Origin: CAVTOA01 sp963736285
Lineage (GTDB): Bacteria > Actinomycetota > Actinomycetes > Mycobacteriales > QHCE01
NCBI GenBank assembly: GCA_963736285.1
Contig: CAVTOA010000003.1
Span: forward strand, 186,001 to 250,000
Length of the DNA stretch: 64,000 bases
Reading direction: 5' to 3'
The position numbers and the translations under genes are program-made. Shown here piece by piece: positions 25,338 through 34,147 of this stretch. Under the pieces are notes generated by a model. The model did no database searches. It was not told where the DNA came from and saw only the letters and a program-made list of their open reading frames with translations. Every line of letters starts with the position of its first letter. Positions within the stretch are counted from its first letter, which is position 1.

Positions 25338-26219
25338 CTACTTCAAGAGTCGAGACATACGCCGGTCCGCGAGAATTTTTCCACCGGTCTGACATGTCGG
25401 ACAGTACTGGAACGACGAGTCAGCAAAGTGGACAGAGCGCACCGCGTCGCCACACACTGGACACGCCTCACCATCCTTGCCATGTACCCGCAACGTCAAC
25501 TTCTTTCCGGCCTTCAACTCGCCGGCTGCGAGCCCCTGCGCATTGGCTACCGCCGCTCTCAGGACACTGCCGATGGCGTTATAGAGGCGATCGAGCCGCA
25601 GCGCATCGAGATTGCGGGCGGTCGCAAACGGCGAGACGCGGGCAGCGTGCAAGATCTCGTCCGAATAAGCATTGCCAATGCCGGCGATCGCCGATTGATC
25701 TACCAACAACTTCTTAACCCGGACGCTTGTTGCTCCGGCGATCTCCTGCCACCGGTCGTGAGTGAACTCCGCCCCCAGCGGATCCACACCCAACCGTTGG
25801 ATGCCAGGTACGTCGTTAAGCTCACGCACCGCATAGACGGCGAGCCGCTTCTTTGTTCCTTGCTCCGTGACGCTCCAACTTGACTGATCGTCAAAAACAA
25901 GGCGCAACGCTAGTGGCCCCCTACCCGAACGAACCGGTCCAGCGTCTGCCCGCTCCGCCCAACGAATCCACCCAGCCCGCGCCAGGTGCAGTACCAAGTG
26001 GAACCGCGTAGCTGCCGTACCCGGCGCATCGACCATGACGTCCAGGAACTTCCCACGCCGTCCAATACCAGCCACTACTAAATTAACGAGCGCGGTGACG
26101 GGCGGGTCGAACGTCTTAAGTGCCTGGATGGACGCCACGTCGACTCGAGTGACGCGCAGGCCGACTGTCCGGTCAGCAAGATAGTCGACGAGTGCCTGCA
26201 CCTCGGGAAGCTCGGGCAT
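25338..26219 (-). CDS. Fpg/Nei family DNA glycosylase
   Basis: 293 residues starting MPELPEV, where processed Pro and Glu form the catalytic N-terminus. The family removes oxidised bases and nicks the abasic strand. The helix-two-turn-helix region reads KKLLVDQSAIAGIGNAYSDEILHAA, and the C-terminal zinc finger has CPVCG and CPTC. The length and the wording around the H2TH fit the second Fpg/Nei group of actinobacteria rather than the classical MutM, so the exact base preference (8-oxoG versus oxidised pyrimidine) is open. Confidence 0.9.
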   Translation of the reverse strand: MPELPEVQALVDYLADRTVGLRVTRVDVASIQALKTFDPPVTALVNLVVAGIGRRGKFLDVMVDAPGTAATRFHLVLHLARAGWIRWAERADAGPVRSGRGPLALRLVFDDQSSWSVTEQGTKKRLAVYAVRELNDVPGIQRLGVDPLGAEFTHDRWQEIAGATSVRVKKLLVDQSAIAGIGNAYSDEILHAARVSPFATARNLDALRLDRLYNAIGSVLRAAVANAQGLAAGELKAGKKLTLRVHGKDGEACPVCGDAVRSVHFADSSFQYCPTCQTGGKILADRRMSRLLK

Positions 26220-26326
26220 ACCAGCAGTCTGCGACGCGATTGCTTATCCCGCTACTCCTAGGAGCACCTTGTCGAGGTAAGGGCCGCATTGCCCAGCGTC
26301 GTCACGCTCGCTCGCACCCCTTGGCT

Positions 26327-26382
26327 TTCTGCGGATTGCCCGCAATATTAAGAGCCGAAATCGCGGGCAATCCGCAAAAAAG
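26327..26382. repeat. Palindromic intergenic element, copy 1
   Basis: Perfect 14-base arms TGCGGATTGCCCGC (26330-26343) and GCGGGCAATCCGCA (26363-26376) flank a 19-base centre, with A-rich DNA after the right arm. It lies between the L,D-transpeptidase and glycosylase genes, both on the minus strand, and could end the transpeptidase transcript. A second copy at 34148-34204 is nearly the same, which marks it as a dispersed REP-like element. Confidence 0.75.
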
Positions 26383-26408
26383 CATGCGTCTCAGGCCTCG
26401 GTGCGCCG

Positions 26409-27638
26409 TTACTGGTCAGGATGTGAGTTCTGCTTCTGCTGGTACAACGCCGACCCCTTTTGGTAGTCGTCCCAGCTCATGGTCCAGTCAGTCCAGCCAT
26501 CGCCAGCCTTAACATTGGCCTCGGTGCCTTCAATATCAATGACATCGCCCATCTTGCTCATCTCGTAGAACCATTTAGCGTTCTCAGTAGCGAGATTGAC
26601 GCAACCGTGTGACACATTGACCGAGCCTTGCTGCCCCGTCGACCACGGTGCCGCGTGAACAAACTCGCCGCCCCAGGTGAAACGGACATCCCAGTAGACG
26701 GTCTCGCGATAGCCACCGGGAGCATTCGATGGGACACCAAACGTCGAGGAATCGAAAATCATCGACGGCGCTTTATCCATGGCGACCAGAGTTCCCGACG
26801 ACGTGGGTGTCGCCGCAGCGCCAAGGCTGACGGGAAATTCTTTGACGAGTTTCCCGTCTTGATAGACACGTATCTTTTTGTCGCTATTACTGACCTTGCT
26901 GATCGTCTCTGAACCCACGGTCAAATGGAAAACCCGATCCGCATTGCCGTAATACCCGCCGCCCATATCGAGCCCACCGATGCCAGCCCGCACAGAAATC
27001 TTGGTACCCGGCTTCCAATATTCCTTGGGGCGATAATGCACCTCGGAGTCGGAGAACCAATTCCACGACCCCTCGACCTGAGGGTCGCTCCGCACAAACA
27101 GCCGGCGTTCGACGTCCGCCTTTTTCTCGTCGGAGATATCGCCATCGAATTTGATCACAATGGGCAAACCGACACCAACCTCCTGACCGTTGGTCACATA
27201 GAGGGTCGTCTCGATGGTGCGGGACGGCCGCGACATGGTTTTGAAATGCGAACTGTAGCTCTTGGTCAACGAGCCGTTCTTTGCTGAAACCTTCAACGTG
27301 TAAGAGGTGCTGTAGGCGAGCTGCTTCTCCGGAACCCAGGTGGAGTCACCCCGCAAGAAACTCCCCGACACTGAATTACCTTCAGAAGAAACCAGCTCCG
27401 TTTTCGCGATTTTCCCCGTTGTCGTGATGGGAAACTCTACGCTCGGCGAAACGTTAGTAGAACCATTCGCCGGACCATCGACGCTCAAAGACACTGGCTT
27501 TAACGCGTGAGATCCCGACGCATCCCCGGGGGTGGCAAACCTACCCGTTTGGTCACAAGCCGCTACGGCAAGCAAGCCGACGATCGCCGCGATCACCCAT
27601 AGCCGCCGTCGCATAAGAGAGGTTTGCACTACCCGCAT
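26409..27638 (-). CDS. L,D-transpeptidase lipoprotein
   Basis: 409 residues. ATG 27638 has CGGAG at a good distance; a second Met eight codons in is possible. The lipoprotein signal ends LLAVAAC (Cys28). Two Ig-like domains follow (about 45-260), then a YkuD catalytic domain with IFDSSTFGVPSNAPGG, WDVRFTWGGEFVHAAPW and the active-site motif VSHGCVNL. These enzymes make 3-3 peptide cross-links in the cell wall and resist most penicillins. The layout matches the LdtMt2-type actinobacterial enzymes. It stands alone, with the promoter in the 230-bp gap before tRNA-Lys. Confidence 0.93.
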   Translation of the reverse strand: MRVVQTSLMRRRLWVIAAIVGLLAVAACDQTGRFATPGDASGSHALKPVSLSVDGPANGSTNVSPSVEFPITTTGKIAKTELVSSEGNSVSGSFLRGDSTWVPEKQLAYSTSYTLKVSAKNGSLTKSYSSHFKTMSRPSRTIETTLYVTNGQEVGVGLPIVIKFDGDISDEKKADVERRLFVRSDPQVEGSWNWFSDSEVHYRPKEYWKPGTKISVRAGIGGLDMGGGYYGNADRVFHLTVGSETISKVSNSDKKIRVYQDGKLVKEFPVSLGAAATPTSSGTLVAMDKAPSMIFDSSTFGVPSNAPGGYRETVYWDVRFTWGGEFVHAAPWSTGQQGSVNVSHGCVNLATENAKWFYEMSKMGDVIDIEGTEANVKAGDGWTDWTMSWDDYQKGSALYQQKQNSHPDQ

Positions 27639-27867
27639 AGTGGGCTCCGAAAAATGTAGATGCGCGAAAAACGAAGGAAAGCCAATAGTCTTCAGAAAAT
27701 CTAACGTCGTCCGCTTCGCCTCGAACAGCCGCCATACCCCTACCCCACACGGTTTGGGCTTAGCCGACCGGTTCGTCGGCGGTCAGAACTAACTGCTAGG
27801 GTTACGCTTCGTTCACGGGTTCACGATCCGTTGCAAGTATAGGTGACGCCCGTTTACGCAGTGCAAT

Positions 27868-27940
27868 GCGCCGCTAGCTCAATTGGCAGAGCAGCTGGCT
27901 CTTAACCAGCGGGTTCGGGGTTCGAGTCCCTGGCGGCGCA
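27868..27940 (+). tRNA. tRNA-Lys (anticodon CTT)
   Basis: Acceptor arms GCGCCGC/GCGGCGC pair exactly with discriminator A. The anticodon stem GCTGG/CCAGC encloses CTCTTAA (anticodon CTT), and the T arm CGGGG-TTCGAGT-CCCTG is present. The rlmA-like gene starts 32 bp downstream and may share its promoter. Confidence 0.95.
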
Positions 27941-27971
27941 CTCGAAAGATCAGCTAAGCCATGATGGTGCG

Positions 27972-28811
27972 GTGTTAGCCGATGTCCTTTCTTCTCTTCT
28001 CTGTCCTTTCTGCAAAGGCGCTTTGTCGCTATGTCCACCACAGGTGGGCTGCGAGTTAGGTCACCGGTTTGACGTGGCCCGGCAGGGCTACCTCAATCTG
28101 CATGGCGCGCCGGCCAAGCCGTTCACCGGCGACGATGCGGCCATGGTCAACGCCCGGGCAGCTTTCCTTGATGCCGGCCACTACGCGCCCATAGCCGATG
28201 CCATCGCCCGACACGCGATTGCGATGACCCCCATGGATGATGGGTTGCTTGTCGACGTTGGCGCGGGGACCGGATACTACCTTCAGTCACTCCTGACACA
28301 TATGACTGACGCATTCGCTATCGCGGTGGACGCGTCAAAATACGCGCTGCGCCGAGCCGCTCGCTGCCATCCACGGGTTACGGCAGTCGCCGCAAATGCC
28401 TGGCAAGGTCTTCCGATTCAATCAGGCACAGCCTCGGCAATTCTTAATGTGTTCGCACCCCGTAATGGCGGAGAGTTTCGCCGCATCCTGAAGCAAGACG
28501 GCGCGCTTATTACAGTCACCCCGCGGCCCGACCATTTGCACGAAGTCGTGACTGGTCTCGAATTGCTCTCCGTTGATGACCAGAAATCATTGCGTGTCGC
28601 GCGAAGCCTCGGCAACGATTTCACGCTCGTTAAGCAGGAATCAACACGCTTCCCCATAGCCCTAGAAAAAGCGGACTCCTTGACGCTGGCAGGCATGGGC
28701 CCCAGCGCGCGGCACACGGATCCGGGAAGTCTGCTCGCACGAGCAGATCACCTCGAATACCCGATAAACGTCACTGTGTCTGTAGACATCTCCATATTTC
28801 GTGCCGGTTAA
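27972..28811 (+). CDS. RlmA-type 23S rRNA (guanine-N1) methyltransferase
   Basis: 279 residues. The N-terminal zinc site is CPFC, then CELGHRFDVARQGYLNL, the signature of RlmA(I)/RlmA(II) enzymes. The SAM site is LLVDVGAGTGYYLQSL, with VDASKYALRRAAR and LNVFAPRNGGEFRRIL. E. coli RlmA methylates G745 and the Gram-positive TlrB-type enzyme G748, the latter giving tylosin resistance. Sequence alone does not tell which is made here. The start is a GTG at 27972, since the upstream ATGs are out of frame. Confidence 0.87.
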   Translation: MLADVLSSLLCPFCKGALSLCPPQVGCELGHRFDVARQGYLNLHGAPAKPFTGDDAAMVNARAAFLDAGHYAPIADAIARHAIAMTPMDDGLLVDVGAGTGYYLQSLLTHMTDAFAIAVDASKYALRRAARCHPRVTAVAANAWQGLPIQSGTASAILNVFAPRNGGEFRRILKQDGALITVTPRPDHLHEVVTGLELLSVDDQKSLRVARSLGNDFTLVKQESTRFPIALEKADSLTLAGMGPSARHTDPGSLLARADHLEYPINVTVSVDISIFRAG

Positions 28812-28914
28812 GGAGTGACGTGTGCCAACTTGTGGCATATCTCGTCGCACTCCCCATGCAATCTGCATACTGAATCCAGTGCCGCTACGACATCCATCTA
28901 CTGAAGGTTGTCTC

Positions 28915-29100
28915 ATGCAGAAAGCCGATCTTCGGAACGCAACATGGCGTAAGTCTTCACTTAGCACTGCGTGTGGATCTAATTGCGTCGAGGTAGCACC
29001 CATCAACAACTACATCGCCGTCCGCGACTCCAAAGATCCAGACGGGCCCGCATTCGTATTCAGCCGAACACAGTGGACAGAATTTATTCGCGCACTATAA
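28915..29100 (+). CDS. DUF397 domain protein 1
   Basis: 61 residues, one complete DUF397 domain: ATWRKSSLSTACGSNCVEVAP, then VAVRDSKDPDGPAFVFSRTQWTEFI-type wording. Members are small cytoplasmic proteins of actinomycetes that usually pair with an XRE/DUF5753 regulator in development or antibiotic control. No such regulator lies beside it. ATG 28915 follows GAAGG. A near relative at 30759 sits on the other side of the MFS gene. Confidence 0.9.
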   Translation: MQKADLRNATWRKSSLSTACGSNCVEVAPINNYIAVRDSKDPDGPAFVFSRTQWTEFIRAL

Positions 29101-29115
29101 CGCGTAATTCCTTAA

Positions 29116-29154
29116 GCCCGTCGGATTGCCCTTCACACAGCACGTCCGACGGGC
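29116..29154 (+). terminator. Hairpin after DUF397 gene 1
   Basis: GCCCGTCGGA (29116-29125) pairs exactly with TCCGACGGGC (29145-29154), 15 bases after the stop codon. The DNA after it turns AT-rich but has no run of T. Confidence 0.6.
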
Positions 29155-29314
29155 GAGGATAACTAATGAGTTAAAATATGTATCCAACATTCCCATTATT
29201 GAAATGCTGATATTTCTCAGGCAATTAAGAATGACACCGTTAAACTAACACAAATAATTGCCATTAAAATTATGGCGTAATGATCGGACGGAGATTTTTT
29301 ACTATATTCATTGC

Positions 29315-30628
29315 GTGTATAAATTTGCTAAAGAATTTTCGCTATTTCGAAACCGTCAATTCACCCTATTACTTACCGCACGCACCATTTCCACATTAGG
29401 AAACACTTTCGCGCCGGTCGCGGTGGCATTCGGCATTCTGGGACTAGATCCAGCAAATACCGGCCCGCTCTCTGCCGTGCTCATCGCTCAGAGCGTCGCG
29501 CAACTTGTGTGCTTCCTCGCTGGCGGCGTCATCGCAGACCGGATTCCCCGACATCTCCTGATGGGACTTGCCGAGCTGGTGGGATGTTGTGCATATGCGG
29601 GCCTAGCGTTCATGCTCTCCACAGAAAATGCGCCCCTGTTTGGCCTCATAGGATGCGGGGCGTTGGCAGGGTCAGCAATGGCGCTTTTTCTACCTGCTGC
29701 CACCGGCGTCATGCCAGACATTGTGCCTACCGCCGACCTACAAGCCAGCAATAGCTTGTTGCGGTTCGGTACAAACATAGCGAGCATGGCAGGATTTGCA
29801 CTATCTGGATTAACGGTCACATTTCTTGGAGCAGGAACAGCTCTCGCATTAGATGCCGCGAGTTTCGCCATTTCTGCTGTTCTCATCGCGGCCTTGCGCA
29901 TTCCTCGCCGCATTGTTGCGGGCACGCAATCTGGGAATTCCCAAAATCAAGGCATCACCAGTTTCTTCCATGATCTCCGCGATGGATGGCGCGAATTTAT
30001 TTCTCGACAATGGCTCTGGTTAGTGGTATTGCAATGTGGACTAGATGTAGCCGCCTGTCATGCGATGTATGGCGTGCTCGGTCCGTTGGTGGCCCAAGAT
30101 CATTACGGTGGCGCCATCGCATGGTCGGCAGCGCTATGTGCGGAGACTCTCGGAACGGTTATTGGGGCCGCGATCGCCATGCGCATTCAGCCTCGCCGCC
30201 CCATTCTGGTGGCCGTTCTTGTCCAGATCGGCGCCGCGATTCAACCCACTTTGCTAGGACTACCTGTGTGGTGGATCTTTGTGGTGTCGGGCTCATTTGT
30301 AGCTGGCATAGCCCTGGAAAATTTCAACGTGTTGTGGGAAACCACTGTGCAAAGAGAAGTGCCGAAAGAAAAACTGTCGAGGGTAAGCTCTTACGACTAT
30401 TTTGGATCCTTTTTATTGGGACCGGTGGGACTCGCGGTGGGGGCATTCGCGGCACCACAGTTTGGCGCCCGAGTGTCCCTTCTAGGTTGTGCGGCGATCA
30501 TGGGCATTTCTGCGGCAGCTCTTCTACTCTTCCCGCAGATACGACACCTCACCACCCCGAAGCCAACACTCGCTCACGAGCCAGAACAAACATCCGCCCG
30601 CGCGCTTGAGTCAGCGAGCAACGCCTAG
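29315..30628 (+). CDS. MFS exporter flanked by DUF397 genes
   Basis: 437 residues from GTG 29315, with about 12 helices. RTISTLGNTFAPVAVAFGILGL at the start and GGVIADRIPRHLLM (motif A) place it in the macrolide-efflux-like MFS group. EFISRQWLWLVVLQ begins the second half, and SSYDYFGSFLLGPVGLAVGAFAAP is a late conserved helix. The start is uncertain: the frame opens at a TTG at 29258, and the upstream 150 bases are strongly AT-rich with no clear ribosome site. A drug or secondary metabolite is the likely cargo. The gene is in an accessory-looking pocket with two DUF397 genes. Confidence 0.82.
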   Translation: MYKFAKEFSLFRNRQFTLLLTARTISTLGNTFAPVAVAFGILGLDPANTGPLSAVLIAQSVAQLVCFLAGGVIADRIPRHLLMGLAELVGCCAYAGLAFMLSTENAPLFGLIGCGALAGSAMALFLPAATGVMPDIVPTADLQASNSLLRFGTNIASMAGFALSGLTVTFLGAGTALALDAASFAISAVLIAALRIPRRIVAGTQSGNSQNQGITSFFHDLRDGWREFISRQWLWLVVLQCGLDVAACHAMYGVLGPLVAQDHYGGAIAWSAALCAETLGTVIGAAIAMRIQPRRPILVAVLVQIGAAIQPTLLGLPVWWIFVVSGSFVAGIALENFNVLWETTVQREVPKEKLSRVSSYDYFGSFLLGPVGLAVGAFAAPQFGARVSLLGCAAIMGISAAALLLFPQIRHLTTPKPTLAHEPEQTSARALESASNA

Positions 30629-30758
30629 AACCCAGTGATCAAATCCACCAAATGCCCAGTAAATGGTAAATATCCGTATTTAGCCGCGCGCTACCTGCTT
30701 TTTCTGCACACTGAGTCGGCGGCATGGCGTCGCACTCCCAACTGAAAGGCAGCCCAGC

Positions 30759-30947
30759 ATGCGTGGAGCCAAACTCAAACAGGCAGCATGGCGTAAGTCG
30801 ACCCGAAGCGGCGGCGGCAACAATTGTGTAGAGGTCGCGCCTGTAGAGGGATTCGTTGCCGTGCGGGACTCGAAAGACCCCGATGGTCCAGCCTTTGTGT
30901 TTAGGCCACAGGAATGGACGGCATTCGTCTCGAAGCTGCGGGGCTAG
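30759..30947 (+). CDS. DUF397 domain protein 2
   Basis: 62 residues, closely similar to the protein at 28915: AAWRKSTRSGGGNNCVEVAPVEGFVAVRDSKDPDGPAFVF shares most of the core with it. RBS GAAAGG lies ten or so bases before the ATG. It follows the MFS gene by 130 bp, with a small TAAATA/TATTTA hairpin in the gap. No XRE-type partner is adjacent. Confidence 0.9.
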   Translation: MRGAKLKQAAWRKSTRSGGGNNCVEVAPVEGFVAVRDSKDPDGPAFVFRPQEWTAFVSKLRG

Positions 30948-31001
30948 TCGGCTGGGGTGCACTGGTGTGCGAATCCGCCTCGTGCACCAGTGCACCACCC
31001 A

Positions 31002-32378
31002 TCACACAGACGTCGCGATACGTAAATTCTGAGCGGCCACCGCTTGCCACGACCACCGCTCCCTCGCCAGCCGAACTACCGTCTCACGCATCTCACGCCG
31101 CTGCTGTTCAGGCAACGCGAAAATCGAGTCGATACAGCGGGCCATTCCCTCGATCGGATAGCTAGGGTCGTAAGTAAACAAAGTAGGTGTGTCTAACGCG
31201 GACTCGACGGCGAGGCCGACCTCCATGATCCCGGAGTGCGCCGGAACAATTGGCAGTACGCCCGCTGCGGCCGCCTCAGCAGCAACCATGCCAAACGCCT
31301 CATCTCCGATCGTGGGCACAGCCAATACATCCCAGTTGGGCAAAGTCACTGAGAGCTGATCGTGTTCTTGCCGGCCCAACCACCCAACGTCCACTTGGCG
31401 ATAACGCTTCGACGTTATGCCGTTCCAGTGCCCTTGCTCAATAAAGCTAGCCAGCTGATTCAACGGGGCCGTGCCATCACCCTCCTTGGCTAACGTAGCA
31501 ACGGTCTCTACGTCGCCGAGGTTAAGAGCGGCATCAAGTTGGTGCAGTCCGGCTTCGAACCCGCCAAATCCGACCAATTGCGCGCGCAGATCGGGGGTCT
31601 GGGTCAGGCCCAATGCCGCCAACAAATTTTGCGGACCCTTGTAGGCAATAAACTTGCCGACAAATCCGACTGTGGGTGCCGCTTGGTCCTCGCGTACTTT
31701 GGGAATGAAAAGGTCCACATCGGCGCCTGGATTGACGATGCGGAGCTGTGTCGAGATTGGTCCAGCCATGGCCTGCATCGTCCGCATGGTCGCCGCACTT
31801 GGAGCAACGACCGCCGCGGCACCGTTCAGGCCCTCCCTTGCATGCTCCGCATAACGCGCCTGCATACCGATAGTGAAAACAAGAGGGGATCCATGAGCCA
31901 AGGCGACATATTGCGTATTAGTGGCGGCACATGCGCGCAAGGCGATTGCCGGCCCCATGATCTCGTGACCCACAAAGATCGCATCCGGACGGTACTGCTC
32001 AATAGCGGTAGCGAGCGCCACCACGTTGCGGTCCACATAGGACGCTAGCTCCGCCTCGGTGAGATCGAGAAATGTCTTTACCGTAAACCCTGCGTATTCG
32101 TCGTACACATAGACAGGAAGCAGACCGGCAAGGTCCGGACGTACCACGGTCACGCTGCCCGCAGCGCCAGGCTTACCCGTCTCGTTCACTGAAAACGAAC
32201 GATTGTCGGACGAAAACTCACCCACTGCATCAACGAAGGAGTGGGTGGCGGCGTTGCGGTCCTGACACATCAGCAAGACGTCGTGGCCTTGATCGCGCCA
32301 TACTTTGGCCACGTTGGTGGTGTAGATGTTCGAACCAGTGCCGCCGAGTAAGTAGCCGTGCCAAAACAAAATACGCAT
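31002..32378 (-). CDS. Family 4 type glycosyltransferase
   Basis: 458 residues from MRILFWHGYLLGGTGSN. The fold is GT-B: the N-terminal half has GGTGSNIYTTNVAKVWRDQGHDV, and the C-terminal half has the donor-binding phrase VGFVGKFIAYKGPQNLLAAL and the EAFGMVAAEAAAAG acidic/Gly region of GT4 enzymes. They transfer sugars from nucleotide donors to lipids, glycans or small molecules. There is no membrane segment. A three-residue longer start (MWP) is open. Neighbouring genes do not reveal the acceptor. Confidence 0.83.
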   Translation of the reverse strand: MRILFWHGYLLGGTGSNIYTTNVAKVWRDQGHDVLLMCQDRNAATHSFVDAVGEFSSDNRSFSVNETGKPGAAGSVTVVRPDLAGLLPVYVYDEYAGFTVKTFLDLTEAELASYVDRNVVALATAIEQYRPDAIFVGHEIMGPAIALRACAATNTQYVALAHGSPLVFTIGMQARYAEHAREGLNGAAAVVAPSAATMRTMQAMAGPISTQLRIVNPGADVDLFIPKVREDQAAPTVGFVGKFIAYKGPQNLLAALGLTQTPDLRAQLVGFGGFEAGLHQLDAALNLGDVETVATLAKEGDGTAPLNQLASFIEQGHWNGITSKRYRQVDVGWLGRQEHDQLSVTLPNWDVLAVPTIGDEAFGMVAAEAAAAGVLPIVPAHSGIMEVGLAVESALDTPTLFTYDPSYPIEGMARCIDSIFALPEQQRREMRETVVRLARERWSWQAVAAQNLRIATSV

Positions 32379-32520
32379 GGGCCACACGGTATAGCTGGCT
32401 TTATCCGGGCTAGCGAGCAGCCCGAGTCAGGCCGCTCCCTCGCCGAGATCGGGAGTGAATGGACGGGTGGTGAGACCATCTGATCTCGCCACCACACCAA
32501 CACGCTGGTAACCGCTTAGA

Positions 32521-32622
32521 AGCTGGCGCAGATTGGTTTCCGCCAAGGCCGCAGGAGCCGCCGTGTACCAATTTGGTACACAAGGCGACGAGAACGCCGG
32601 CAGTGGCCAATCTGCGCCAGCT
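32521..32622. repeat. 102-bp inverted-repeat element with inner palindrome
   Basis: AGCTGGCGCAGATTGG (32521-32536) and its exact complement (32607-32622) frame 70 bases, in the middle of which GTGTACCAATTTGGTACAC (32563-32581) is a perfect palindrome with one central base. It begins six bases after the stop of the minus-strand gene at 32628. It may be a long terminator, a regulator site or a small non-coding mobile element; there is no duplication that proves insertion. Confidence 0.7.
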
Positions 32623-32627
32623 CTCAA

Positions 32628-33038
32628 CTACTCGCCGTCGTCGTCGCCACCCTCGTCGTCGTCCATCATCTCGCTTACAGCCCAGCCACCGAGCGCACCG
32701 GCGGCCAACCCGGCAGCACCGGCACCGAGCATGGAGCCCATTCCGCCGCCCCCGCCGTTGCCACCTCGGACACCGCCGTGACGACGCTCGTCGTAGTCGT
32801 CGAAGTCGCGATCGTGGTGCCGATGTTGTGGGTAACCCTGTTGTGGGTAACCCTGTTGTGGGTAACCCTGCTGCTGGTAGCCGTGGGCAGCTGCTCCGGA
32901 ATTGTGTTGCGGCTGCTCGTAGCGGATCCGCCCGGCACATGGCGTACATGTCTGAATAGGACGAGGGATGCCATATGGCGGCTGCCACACGATCTGCTCC
33001 GCGCCGTGGCCATGCGATGGGTCAAAGAAACACGACAT
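32628..33038 (-). CDS. Small Gly/Tyr/Gln-rich membrane protein of unknown function
   Basis: 136 residues from ATG 33038, preceded by GAGGAG. The start CFFDPSHG and the later CTPCAGRI (a CxxC pair) form a conserved-looking head with three cysteines in all. Then come repeats of GYPQQ encoded by three exact 15-base tandem units (32824-32868), a His/Asp/Arg-rich stretch, a Gly-rich hinge and a single hydrophobic glycine-zipper segment (GAGAAGLAAGALGGWAVSEM). It ends in a strongly acidic tail. Similar heads occur in actinobacterial membrane proteins of unknown function. Confidence 0.75.
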   Translation of the reverse strand: MSCFFDPSHGHGAEQIVWQPPYGIPRPIQTCTPCAGRIRYEQPQHNSGAAAHGYQQQGYPQQGYPQQGYPQHRHHDRDFDDYDERRHGGVRGGNGGGGGMGSMLGAGAAGLAAGALGGWAVSEMMDDDEGGDDDGE

Positions 33039-33187
33039 CTCTAACTCCTCAGTGGAGGCATTATCGGGTCCGGCGATTGTCTCGTGCCGACGTTCGCCGG
33101 TCGCACCGCACCTCAGTTTCACTCCGCCCCGGCCTCTTGGGGTATCAGCGATCTACACTCACTCAGGCCAAACAGGTAGGAGAACAT

Positions 33188-34108
33188 ATGGTGAGCGAGC
33201 TCGTGGAGATCAGTGGCAGCCTGCTGCATGTGGTGCGTACGAACACAGACGGGCCCAGCGTGATCATCTCGTCAGGCATGGCCGCCCCTTGGTTTCATTG
33301 GGATGAGGTCGCCGCTCGACTGAGCAAAGAGTTCGCCGTAACCCGGTTTGACCGTCCAGGATTGGGTGCCAGTCCGCCGGAAAAGTCGGTGCCGACTCTG
33401 CATCGCGAAGCGGCACGGCTGGCGGCTCTCGCACACCACATTGACCCGGCCAACCCGGTCGTACTGGTGGCTCACTCAGCGGCCGCTTTTCATGCTGAAA
33501 CGCTGGCACGCCTTTATCCATATGTCCTATGTGGCCTTGTTTTAGTAGATCCGAGCTATGAGCCTGACGCAACCCCGCGCACGGGCATCCATCAACGCGT
33601 GATTTCTGGCCTGCTAGAGCATCAAACGGGCATCGCCACAGCAGTGCGCTTTACCGGCATCACACAATTGCTTGGCGTGCCAGCATATCGACACCTCATG
33701 GAGCAGCAAAGCAATCATCAGTCCCCCAATGGTGACGCCTCCCATGAAAACATCTACCGTTCGACCCATGTCGGAGTTGCGTCGATGGCAGAGTTCCTCA
33801 CGTATCGGGACATGGCGCTGGACTTACTGGCGCTGCGCGCCCAAACCCGCTTTCCCGCCATTCCAGTGCGCGTTCTCACCGCGACGGACGGTCTTAGCCC
33901 CGATGAGGCACAGCAGCGGGTCCGCAGCCACGCGGAACTAGCTCAACTCTTGCGCGATTCATCGTCGTTGACCAATAGCCCCGCACCGAAAAACGACTTA
34001 CCAGCACACATCGACCAAACGGTACTTGCCGACTCGCGGCACCTCGTGCAACTCGACCGCCCAGACGCGATCGTCGCCGCAACGACTCAAGTCGCTTTGG
34101 GAACCTAG
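33188..34108 (+). CDS. Alpha/beta-hydrolase fold protein
   Basis: 306 residues from ATG 33188, with GGAGAA upstream. The frame is open from 32975 but overlaps the divergent gene. The oxyanion region is SSGMAAPWFHWDEVAARL, then TRFDRPGLGASP. The nucleophile elbow is LVAHSAAAF, where the usual GxSxG is AHSAA. DPSYEPDA and a late His in DSRHLVQLDRPD complete the triad candidates. Substrate unknown; the family covers esterases, epoxide hydrolases and haloperoxidase-like proteins. Confidence 0.8.
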   Translation: MVSELVEISGSLLHVVRTNTDGPSVIISSGMAAPWFHWDEVAARLSKEFAVTRFDRPGLGASPPEKSVPTLHREAARLAALAHHIDPANPVVLVAHSAAAFHAETLARLYPYVLCGLVLVDPSYEPDATPRTGIHQRVISGLLEHQTGIATAVRFTGITQLLGVPAYRHLMEQQSNHQSPNGDASHENIYRSTHVGVASMAEFLTYRDMALDLLALRAQTRFPAIPVRVLTATDGLSPDEAQQRVRSHAELAQLLRDSSSLTNSPAPKNDLPAHIDQTVLADSRHLVQLDRPDAIVAATTQVALGT

Positions 34109-34147
34109 TAACGGCCAATCGAACGCCGCTTTGACTTTCGGTCGCCG

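Noticed and set aside
32824..32868. Three exact 15-base direct repeats, CRISPR-like at first sight
   Set aside because: The units are contiguous without spacers and encode the GYPQQ repeats of a protein.
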